Source: Verrucomicrobiia bacterium (GTDB lineage Bacteria; Verrucomicrobiota; Verrucomicrobiia; Verrucomicrobiales; Akkermansiaceae). From it: a stretch of DNA of 64,000 nucleotides. Below the pieces are notes generated by a model, which saw only the letters and a list, made by a program, of their open reading frames with translations, made no database searches and had not been told where the DNA came from. Every line of letters starts with the position of its first letter. The first letter of the stretch is position 1. Below are positions 24,262-33,797 of the stretch, one piece after another. The stretch is from assembly GCA_030431475.1 (NCBI GenBank), contig JAUIJD010000012.1, positions 28,815 to 92,814 of the forward strand, written 5' to 3'. A program made the translations under genes and the position numbers.

Positions 24262-25418
24262 TCTTCGATCTCCTCCTGCGGCGCTCCGGTGGTTTGGAAC
24301 TCTGTCTTCAGCTTCTGCCCGAGGGGTTTCAGGCGGGCTCCAAAGGCCTTCTCCAGCCGCTTCACGTGCTCGACCAGCCACTCGATCATCTCCGGCCAGT
24401 TGTCCGGGTCGTAGCCGTCGAACTCCTTCCGATGACGGATGCCCGAGGCCTTCTTGTCGTCAAGCCGCAGCCACTCGAACTCGGCTCCGAAGTCCGCTTC
24501 GATCGCCTCCCTCTGCTCGTGAAGGCGGTCGAACAGCCACTTGTTCTCGGCCTTGCTGCCCCGCCCAATCGAGAGATCCGCCCGGGCCTCCTTCTGCGAA
24601 AAGATCATCGTGTAAGGCACGCCGCTCAGCCCGGACCCCGCATTCAGCCAGTGGTCCTTGCTCGGGCTGACATTGGTGTAGAGCGACACTCCGGCATCCT
24701 CCAGAGCCGACAGCACCTTTTCCCAGAAGGCCAGCCGCAGCTTCTCGCGCTTCACCAGCCCGCGCTCGGTGCTTTGCTGCTCCTTCTCCTTCTCCGCCAT
24801 GCCGATCATGAAATCCTCCGCCTCCGGGATCGGGATGATCTGCTCCACGTTGAGGAAGAGCTCACCCGCGCTGTCGAAGACCGTCGCCCGCATGCACTGG
24901 ACCCGGAGGCCGTGCTGGAGCAGCCAAAGCACCGTGGCCGTCACCTCCCGGCGGAAGTTCGCCGCCACCAGAATGACTCGCTGGTCGATCCCCGAGTTCA
25001 GAATCACGTCCTCCTCTTCCTCCTTCTCGAGGAAGTCGCTGATCACCTTCCGCGCGTCGCCGCCGCCGTTCCGGCTCAGGTAGCTCTGGAAGATCTCCAC
25101 GATCTGAGCCGTCTTGAGTGAGGAACAGTAGGCCGCATACTTGAGCGACTGCCACACCACGTCGCGGCCGGAGTCATCGAGCTTGTTCTCGATCACCACC
25201 ACGTTGCCCGCCTTGTCGAGGGCCAGTAGGTCGAGCCGTTCACGGGTCTCGTCGAAGCCGTCGAACTCCTTCTGGATCACCAGCAGCTCCTCACCCAGGC
25301 ATTCCGGACACTTGGCGATCCACTCCTGCAAATGCGCCCGCTCCTTGAAGCCGAGTTCGCCGAAACCCTTCGCCGATACCGCCGTGATGGCGTTGGTTGT
25401 CTTGTCGATGTGATACAT
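24258..25418 (-). CDS. DUF4268 protein with NucS/RecB-like nuclease domain
   Basis: A 386-residue protein. The N-terminal half is a restriction-nuclease fold: RERLDLLALDKAGNVVVIENKL gives D63, E77 and K79, followed by the Q90-x2-KYA helix (WQSLKYAAYCSS) that marks NucS/RecB-type nucleases. The C-terminal half (about 230-370) is DUF4268 (FWEKVLSALEDAG, IFSQKEARADLSIGRGSKAEN). Such proteins are common in defence islands with type I restriction genes, but their function is not established. It is followed by the GNAT toxin with a 4-base overlap and preceded by an unknown gene 20 bases upstream. Confidence 0.85.
   Translation of the reverse strand: MYHIDKTTNAITAVSAKGFGELGFKERAHLQEWIAKCPECLGEELLVIQKEFDGFDETRERLDLLALDKAGNVVVIENKLDDSGRDVVWQSLKYAAYCSSLKTAQIVEIFQSYLSRNGGGDARKVISDFLEKEEEEDVILNSGIDQRVILVAANFRREVTATVLWLLQHGLRVQCMRATVFDSAGELFLNVEQIIPIPEAEDFMIGMAEKEKEQQSTERGLVKREKLRLAFWEKVLSALEDAGVSLYTNVSPSKDHWLNAGSGLSGVPYTMIFSQKEARADLSIGRGSKAENKWLFDRLHEQREAIEADFGAEFEWLRLDDKKASGIRHRKEFDGYDPDNWPEMIEWLVEHVKRLEKAFGARLKPLGQKLKTEFQTTGAPQEEIEE
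24271..24276 (-). promoter_or_regulatory. Ribosome binding site of the GNAT toxin
   Basis: GGAGGA on the minus strand lies 9 bases before the ATG at 24261, inside the last codons of the DUF4268 gene. It decides the toxin start over longer in-frame alternatives. Confidence 0.7.
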
Positions 25419-25438
25419 GATCTGATTCCAAAAAGTCT

Positions 25439-26536
25439 TTATCGAGTTCCACGGCTAACAATCGCTTCCGTCAATTCGCGTCCGAGCTTGCTATGCTGCT
25501 CACCCAGCATCTTCATGAGCTTCCGCAGCGCGTTTCTTCCTCCGGGAGCCAGCACCAGCCGGTTCACTTCCGCTCGCATTCCGAACTGGTTTCTTATCGC
25601 ATTGACCGGATCGCCGCCCTTCGTGCCCACCTTGAGCCAGCCGATGGAGAACTGTACAGCGGTGTCGCCTGGGGGACTCAAGGCGGAATACGAATCGAGA
25701 TGCTGGGAGATCCCCTTCAACCGCTTCTCGTGTGCGAGCACCTTTTTGGTATCCTCTTCGCCAAGGTCCCGTTCGAGCTGGCCGATCCACTCGCGGACAC
25801 TTTGGAATCGGTCCCGCATCTGAATCGCCGTCTCAACAAACCTAGAGAGGTCCGAGGACGCCTCGATCACTTCGACCACGATCGGAGGGAGCTGAATATT
25901 GGCGACGTACCCCGGCCGGTCGATCTGACGGGAAATCTTCAATCGCTCGGAACTGACGAATCTCTCCAGGCGCCCAAGGGCCTCAGGTCCATACAGACAC
26001 CCCGCGCGTTCGAAAAGCGACTGCCGCAATGGGTGAGCTGAGTAGGGAAGCTTGAAGTAATCCGCACGTGCTAGCATTCCGGACCCTCCCCACACCAACT
26101 GCGAAAACAAAGAATCCGGGCTGGTCTGATCTTTTGACCACTGCCTCTTATTCGCTCGATGAGCTTTCCGGAGAGAGGCATTCACACACAAGGCGTCGCC
26201 CATTGCTTCCCGGGCAGGAATCCACTCGTCGGCGTAGGACTTGAACGGCTTCTGCACGACCACACGCTCAGACTTGGCCTTGGATAGGGAGGAATTGTCC
26301 GCCCAACCACCTCCGAAGTTTTCATCGACCCAGACCTCGTCCGCCAGGACAAGGTGATTCAGGATCTGGCAGAGGGCGGCGAAGCGCACCAAGTCCGCCA
26401 ACACGTCCTTGTAACCGTAGCCGTCTCCCTTGTCAGGAATCACAAGCTCCCGCGCATCGTCTCCGTCGAGACCCTGCTCCAGAAACTCTGCCGCGTTCTG
26501 AAAAGTCCAATTGTCCGCCAGAATCCGCGTCTTCAT
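25439..26536 (-). CDS. Unknown 365-residue protein in the restriction operon
   Basis: I do not recognise this protein. It begins MKTRILADNWTFQNAAEFLE, is mostly helical in appearance, has no signal peptide or membrane segment, and includes a basic patch (RKAHRANKRQW) near residue 125 and a C-terminal helical stretch rich in K, R and Q. Its ATG overlaps the stop of the truncated hsdR' (ATGA), so ribosomes finishing that fragment could start here. It precedes the DUF4268 gene by 20 bases. Placement suggests a defence role; no function is assigned. Confidence 0.7.
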   Translation of the reverse strand: MKTRILADNWTFQNAAEFLEQGLDGDDARELVIPDKGDGYGYKDVLADLVRFAALCQILNHLVLADEVWVDENFGGGWADNSSLSKAKSERVVVQKPFKSYADEWIPAREAMGDALCVNASLRKAHRANKRQWSKDQTSPDSLFSQLVWGGSGMLARADYFKLPYSAHPLRQSLFERAGCLYGPEALGRLERFVSSERLKISRQIDRPGYVANIQLPPIVVEVIEASSDLSRFVETAIQMRDRFQSVREWIGQLERDLGEEDTKKVLAHEKRLKGISQHLDSYSALSPPGDTAVQFSIGWLKVGTKGGDPVNAIRNQFGMRAEVNRLVLAPGGRNALRKLMKMLGEQHSKLGRELTEAIVSRGTR

Positions 26537-26889
26537 AACACCACCTCCGTCCGCTGCCCGACGCGCTCACGGTCCGGGATCTTCACCTTCACCCCGCCGC
26601 GAAGCAGCTTGTCGATCTCCCGGTTCGCCTCCACCAGGCTCAGCGCCGAGCGATCCCGCGTCAGCTCCTCCACCGCCGCCTCCAGCGCCTCGGCGGGAAG
26701 CTCCGGGTTCAAGGATTGGAGCGCCGGCTTCAGCCGGCCCGTCAGCAGGACCTCCCGCTTTGCCTCGCGGCCAAGGTTGCTCACGCCCGAGGACCACTCG
26801 TCGTAGGCGTTCACCGTGTCCCAACCCAACTCATGCTCCATGAGCTGGATCGCCGGCTGCTCGATCAGGTGGTCTTCGGTGTAAGCCAT
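26533..26889 (-). pseudogene. Truncated hsdR' (N-terminal 118 residues only)
   Basis: This frame encodes a close copy of the first 118 residues of the full HsdR located at 19.1-22.2 kb (YTEDHLIEQPAIQL, NAYDEW, SGVSNLGREAKREV, RDRSALSLVEANRE). By eye about ten residues differ. It ends right after QRTEVV, just before the nuclease catalytic residues, and its stop overlaps the next gene's start. The ATG at 26889 matches the start of the full copy. It cannot be a working restriction subunit; it marks either a partial duplication or a recombination join between two related hsdR alleles. Confidence 0.88.
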
Positions 26890-26903
26890 TATTCGCAATT
26901 TCC

Positions 26904-28415
26904 CTAGTTAGAGGAACCAATTCTCCCCAAAACATCGGACAGGCATTCTGCTTCGGCGCTTCCTTCGTCCGCAGATTCCAGCATCCCAATCACATCCATT
27001 CCTTCAAACTTCAGGGTGTCTTGCTTAATTTCGACTACGATTCGATCCCACTCAGCTACGACCTTCTCTTCCGATTCCTGTGTGACCTCCCAATCGTTTG
27101 CCTCTAGCCCTGCAATCTGTGCGAGGGGTTCCAAATCGACCTTCAAAGAGAGTTTCAAGGACTCAGGCGTCATCCGAAATAGTTTGAGTAGTTTCAATAG
27201 GAGCTCGGGTCTACCAAACCAATCAACATCAAGCTGTAATTCACGCGTGAGATCTCCACGGTCCTTCGAGCCAAGCTTTATCGAGTAGGAAATGCTTCCA
27301 CCGGGGAAATACAAAACACCACCGTTGGTTGAGATATCAGATGGGTTGAATCCAAACTCCCTCCTCAAGCGAGGGCGCCACTTGTCAAAATCCTCTTTCG
27401 TGTAGCCCGCCATCGCTTCCGATGAATTCGCCGCGTATTCCAACTGCTCTATCGGTCGAGAGCGATTCGACCACTCGGTGAGAATTGAACTCGTGTACTC
27501 ATCAAAGCTGTCCTCAAGAAACAACCACGACAGGGGAAATCCCTGAATCTCCGAAAGGTCGCTTGAGCTCCCAAGAACTTGACTAAAATCACCGAGCACA
27601 ACGACACCCGTGACCTCTTCAAACAGAGTTGGCGTCTGCTTGATTCTCCTGGACCGACAATTTCGGGCAACCTCCTCGTTTACGTAGCCAAATAGGGAAT
27701 GCAGCGTGAGAATCTGGTCGTCCAGCGCGTCGGGATGGCCCCTAAGCCCCTGAAGAAGGTAGTGAGTAAATAGACTCAACTTCGGATTGGGCGATTCCTC
27801 ATGCGAAGCCTGATCAGCAGCGCTAGAGCAGATTACCGCCAACCCATTGGTATCAGCAATGTGTTTGGAGAAGGACTTCTTTGAAAACTTCGAGGGGTGA
27901 AGTTTAGGGCCAATCTTAACAGGACCACTCAAGCATGCATCAACCACTACGATGCACTGCTTTGCCAATGAACCCTTGAGAATCGCAATGACCTCGTTCA
28001 TTGACACGAGGGCTTTCGGATTATCCGCTGAGTATGAGTCGGAGACCACCAGGTAGTGATCATCATCCCCAGCAATTCGATGGCCATGACCACTAAAGTA
28101 AAAGAGGATACGATCATTTGGTCCGGCTTCTTCCGCCAAAGTCTGAATCTGGTCGAGAATATGACCAATGGTTGGCGGTGTTCTCTTCGTATGCGTCGTC
28201 ACGAGCTTCAGATTCTCGGGGTCGGCATTCAGCTGATGTGTGTCACGAAACGCAGCGTGAACCTGCAAAGCATCCTCAGAGCATCGCTTCAAATTGGAAA
28301 AATTGGACTTGGAGAGGTAATCATCTACTCCGACGGCAAGTACTCGAATCGGCCCATTAGCTTCGGCAATCGCAAGGTCGGCTTTCTGGACTGTTGTCAG
28401 GCTTTCACTCATCAT
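26904..28415 (-). CDS. Caspase-fold (peptidase C14-like) protein
   Basis: A 503-residue protein with an N-terminal caspase-like domain (about 22-280). The catalytic dyad is clear: H110 in ILFYFSGHGHR and C161 in IVVVDACLSG; the fold also shows RVLAVGVDDYLSKSN and VICSSAADQASHE. The C-terminal 220 residues have no recognised domain and could be a sensor or substrate-binding part. No membrane helix is seen. Prokaryotic caspases often act as suicide proteases in phage defence. The gene lies 38 bases after a HEPN-like gene and just before truncated hsdR', within a type I restriction locus, in DNA of clearly lower GC than the flanks. Confidence 0.87.
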   Translation of the reverse strand: MMSESLTTVQKADLAIAEANGPIRVLAVGVDDYLSKSNFSNLKRCSEDALQVHAAFRDTHQLNADPENLKLVTTHTKRTPPTIGHILDQIQTLAEEAGPNDRILFYFSGHGHRIAGDDDHYLVVSDSYSADNPKALVSMNEVIAILKGSLAKQCIVVVDACLSGPVKIGPKLHPSKFSKKSFSKHIADTNGLAVICSSAADQASHEESPNPKLSLFTHYLLQGLRGHPDALDDQILTLHSLFGYVNEEVARNCRSRRIKQTPTLFEEVTGVVVLGDFSQVLGSSSDLSEIQGFPLSWLFLEDSFDEYTSSILTEWSNRSRPIEQLEYAANSSEAMAGYTKEDFDKWRPRLRREFGFNPSDISTNGGVLYFPGGSISYSIKLGSKDRGDLTRELQLDVDWFGRPELLLKLLKLFRMTPESLKLSLKVDLEPLAQIAGLEANDWEVTQESEEKVVAEWDRIVVEIKQDTLKFEGMDVIGMLESADEGSAEAECLSDVLGRIGSSN

Positions 28416-28452
28416 CGCGGCAGCTTAGAAGTCTATATTCGATCGGGGTGGA

Positions 28453-29400
28453 TCAATCGTTTCCGTACTCGGGCTCAAATTCCATTTCCCGAAGTTCCTC
28501 GCGAACGAACTCAGCGGGAAGGTCTGCCGCCTGGACCTCTTCAGAACCGTCCAAATAGAGAGTGCAGGTCGGGCAGTAGAATACCCTGCTGACGTAGGTT
28601 GATCGCACCTTCTCCTCCATCCAGTTTTCCGGATCTTCGTGCTCAAGAACCTCCTCATCCCACAGCGCGCCGGCTATTGGAGCATTGCATCCGCATGCGG
28701 GGCAACTCACGAAGTCCTCGCAATCAATATCGCCTCCAAAGAACTTCTGGACGTCCCACCAGCCGAGTTTGTCGGCATCGTCTTTGGCCTTTTGCAGCTT
28801 TGCGGGGTTCCTGTGCTCCTTCTCGAAATCAGCCTTTCTCCTGGAAATCCGATCCTTCACCTCCCACGCCCTCGCTTCGGCAGCTTTTGTGACAACTTCT
28901 TGAGGGGCTTTTGCCTTTTCAGCGCCTAGCCACGATTCCAGGGACTCTCCCTGAATTTGAAGAATACAGTCAACCGCACTCCAGAATTGTCTTTCCCATG
29001 CCTCCGGGGCCATTCCTGAAAAGGGAGACTCTCCTGAATGAAGTTCCGCATTGCGACGAAGAGACATCTGCTCACAGAATTTTTGGTGATCCGAGTCGAA
29101 CTGCTTGCCCAAATGGGTGAGCCTAACAAACAAGGTCTTGGCTGTGATGGTCTTTGTGTCGGCAGAGATTGTCCGGCCACAGGCTGCGAAGAGGGATTCA
29201 AAGTGTTGCGGATCCGCAACCAAGGCTGGATGCACCCCCGCCAAAGCCGCCTTCCCGAGCAACTCGAGAGCGAGCGACGCCCATAGCTGATACTCTTCTC
29301 GGTCGCCGGAATCCAACGCCCTAAATCCCCGGAGGATGTAAACCTGGGATTTGCCGTAGAGGGCTTCAGCCTGAAGGGATGGAATCGTGTGATGGCTCAT
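28453..29400 (-). CDS. HEPN-like protein with C-terminal zinc ribbon
   Basis: A 315-residue two-part protein. The N-terminal helical region ends in a SLRRNAELHSG motif, which fits the R-x4-H (R116, H121) signature of HEPN ribonucleases, and the preceding helix (LWASLALELLGKAAL) resembles HEPN/abortive-infection proteins. A charged helical linker (about 160-215) leads to a zinc-ribbon-like segment with CPACGC (C233, C236, C238) and YCPTC (C276, C279). This suggests an RNase triggered by, or guided through, the ribbon domain. The family call rests on motif and helix pattern. Its ATG overlaps the dioxygenase gene's stop by four bases. Confidence 0.7.
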   Translation of the reverse strand: MSHHTIPSLQAEALYGKSQVYILRGFRALDSGDREEYQLWASLALELLGKAALAGVHPALVADPQHFESLFAACGRTISADTKTITAKTLFVRLTHLGKQFDSDHQKFCEQMSLRRNAELHSGESPFSGMAPEAWERQFWSAVDCILQIQGESLESWLGAEKAKAPQEVVTKAAEARAWEVKDRISRRKADFEKEHRNPAKLQKAKDDADKLGWWDVQKFFGGDIDCEDFVSCPACGCNAPIAGALWDEEVLEHEDPENWMEEKVRSTYVSRVFYCPTCTLYLDGSEEVQAADLPAEFVREELREMEFEPEYGND

Positions 29401-30065
29401 TGGACAAGGATTCGCAGTAATTCTCGGTTTAGGTCGGGCGTCACGGCAGGCTCTCGACCATGGATAATCCGCCAGTTGTCGAGGATCAGGATGTCATTCT
29501 CGGTCCAAACATGGCGGTGCACCTCCTCGCTCGATCTACGGCTAGAAAACAACTCCAGTAACTCATGTCCTCCCGGGCGGATCGGCCTCATGCACCCAGG
29601 ATCCATGCGGAGAAACTCGCGCTTCCGCGAGAGGATCGTGCTGAAGAAGGAAGCTCTTCCATTGATGACTCGAAAGGGCTCGGTAAAGAGCCGGTCGGTT
29701 TCATCAGCCTCGATAGGCACAGCCTTAGAATCCAAGACGAGAGTCGCCCGTCTTGCATCCCCCGGATTCACGCATCCCAACACGATGTAGCGGCAAGGAG
29801 TGATCCAATGGGCGGTGTCAGTGTGCAAAGGAAAGGCACCAGTCGCATGTAAACCGCTCAAAGAACGTGCCCGTGCGTTGCATCGCTCCACCGGTTTTAG
29901 CGATTCGACCACAGTGTCACGATTGCGACCGCCAACTGGGTTGCCTAGCAGCGTCGCGATTTTCTTCATGCGAGTGTCCAATCCAGCCGAACCAGTGTGG
30001 GATTCAATAACCCATCCCCTTGCTTCGATCTGGGAAGCCACCTCAGTTGAAAGCAAATCAATCAT
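29397..30065 (-). CDS. TauD/TfdA-like 2-oxoglutarate dioxygenase
   Basis: A 222-residue oxygenase. The iron-binding triad is present: H81-x-D83 in FPLHTDTAHW and H202 in NWRIIHGREP, with a downstream arginine (R214 or R218, NRELLRI) to bind 2-oxoglutarate. It is shorter than typical TauD (about 280). Its start overlaps the hsdS end by 8 bases and its stop overlaps the HEPN-like gene, so it is embedded in the restriction operon. Possible roles are oxidation of a small molecule, protein, RNA or DNA base; which one cannot be read from the sequence. Confidence 0.82.
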   Translation of the reverse strand: MIDLLSTEVASQIEARGWVIESHTGSAGLDTRMKKIATLLGNPVGGRNRDTVVESLKPVERCNARARSLSGLHATGAFPLHTDTAHWITPCRYIVLGCVNPGDARRATLVLDSKAVPIEADETDRLFTEPFRVINGRASFFSTILSRKREFLRMDPGCMRPIRPGGHELLELFSSRRSSEEVHRHVWTENDILILDNWRIIHGREPAVTPDLNRELLRILVQ

Positions 30066-31256
30066 TGCCCATTAGCAGTTTGGGGAGGAGCAGGTCGCGA
30101 GTTTGGCGAAGGTTTTGGTTTCTCCGTTGTAGGGTTTCTCTTTGGGAATGGAGAGGCCCGGCGACGCGACCGTAACGACGAACTAGCTCGAGCGGCGGGA
30201 TTACAATCTCAAACCGGCAAATCGCATCTTTCGTCAATGCTTCCCTGGTCGCCCCGCCCTGGGCGAGGTTGAATAGCCTGCGCTTATTCTCATCGCTGTT
30301 GATGGAATCCAGCAGGAAGTGCGCATCCATCAGATCCGGATTGGCACGGATGATGGCCACATGCTGGTTGACGCGGGCGGGAACCAAATACGACGGAATC
30401 ATCGCACAGCGACAAACCGAGGCTCCAGTAATGTTGAGAAGGACGTCACCCGCTTCCAACGAGACATTCGCAAGCTGCTCGGCCTGCTGAGAATCGATGA
30501 AAGCCAGATCGCCGAACTCGAAGTTGTAGTCGTAGATGTTCATGCTCCGCACAAGCGGGACACCTTCGGTCTTGTAGCTCTCCTTGCCACCACGTGGAGT
30601 TGCCCCACTTCCGACTTTCGTCGTGAGGCTCCCGATCTCAGAAGCCTCCCACCCTTCCGGGATGGGGCCGAGGGGGGAGTCGACGAGGGGGACGGATTCG
30701 TGGCCGCCCGCCTTCGCTGAAGCTTCGGACGGGTCGCGAGGGAAGCGGAAGTGGACGAACCACTCGCGGTAGAGGGATTGCGCCATCTCCTCCAGGATCC
30801 GGATGCGCCGCAGGTTGTTCTCGATCAGGTCGTCGTAGGCCGAGAGGATCCCGGCAATCCGGCGTTGGGTGGGGAGGTCGGGACAGGGAATCTCCTCCTC
30901 TTTCAGATACTTGAAGTGCCGTTCGTAACCAAAGTGCTCCAGCTCTAGGGTGCAGAGGGCATAGTAGAAATATCGCTGATCAAAGCGTTCGTCCCCTCTC
31001 AGTAGCTGCGTTCCGTCAGCGCCGACAGCGAATGGACTGTCCACCCACTTGAGGATTCTTGTGTGATCGCCAAAGATCGTGAGCGGCAACGGACCAGCGT
31101 ATCGGAGTTCGGGATTGTCTGTGTAGCCAGCAATGTAGTCTTTCCCTTGATCGATTACGGGAAAGGCACCGTCGGGCTGGTAAGCGGATTTCTTAACCTT
31201 GGCTTGCCGCGGAATCTTCTCGAGCGATTCGCCCACCTTGACTGGAGTGCTTCCGT

Positions 31257-31260
<4 letters not shown>
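30058..31260 (-). CDS. hsdS: Type I restriction-modification specificity subunit
   Basis: A 400-residue HsdS with two target-recognition domains and two conserved helical spacers. The first spacer is [21 protein letters not shown]...[10 protein letters not shown] (about 135-180); the second TRD begins [13 protein letters not shown]...[13 protein letters not shown], and the C-terminal spacer is [19 protein letters not shown]. It sets the DNA sequence read by the HsdM methyltransferase and HsdR. Its ATG overlaps the hsdM stop by four bases. Confidence 0.94.
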
Positions 31261-33281
<2,021 letters not shown>

Positions 33282-33727
33282 GCGCGGTGGATTTCTACCA
33301 GATCCAGCCATGACGGCAAGAAATGGACCCGCACGATCATTCCGCGAAACCCGGCACCCTTTCCCTTCTCGAACCGCGGCCGGGAATCGCCCCCCGCTCG
33401 TCTGCCGTAGCAGGCTCCGCCGCCAGATGTGGCACTCCGTGCCGAGAACGCGAAAGGCGCGGATGAATCCGCGCCTTTCCAGCTCCTCCCTCGTCTCCCG
33501 ATCATTGGCCTGATCGAGCTTCTTCCTTCGCTCATCCGGGTCTTTCCACGAACGCCGCTCAAGTATCCGATTCACGACCCTCCAACTTCCGTGGCGACTC
33601 GGCCTCGCCTCGATTTCCGCCAGCCGCGCCTCGGCCTCGGGAATGGAGACGGTACCCGCCGGCCTGAAAGGTCGGAAGAAGCCTTCTCGCGACCCTTCAG
33701 GCCGCATGCCCGGCCCCTACCTCGAAA
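33282..33727. other. Region upstream of hsdM; leader or remnant
   Basis: This 446-base stretch stays open in the hsdM frame but encodes no recognised domain. It contains a perfect palindrome GGCGCGGAT/ATCCGCGCC with flanking AAA/TTT (about 33451-33478) and a nearby GGCACTCCGTGCC hairpin, which look like another repeat unit. The hsdM promoter should lie here. A degenerate gene remnant rich in R and E codons is possible. Confidence 0.4.
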
Positions 33728-33746
33728 CCCGGGGCGATGCCCCGGG
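33725..33746 (-). terminator. Terminator-like hairpin after rtcB
   Basis: CCCGGGGC and GCCCCGGG pair around a 3-base loop at 33728-33746 and are followed on the minus strand by a short TTT. It lies about 50 bases past the rtcB stop. The T-run is short, so strength is doubtful. Confidence 0.45.
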
Positions 33747-33797
33747 CTTCGTTCTTATGACCCTGCGGGCCATCGACGCCGCCGCCCCCACGATGCC

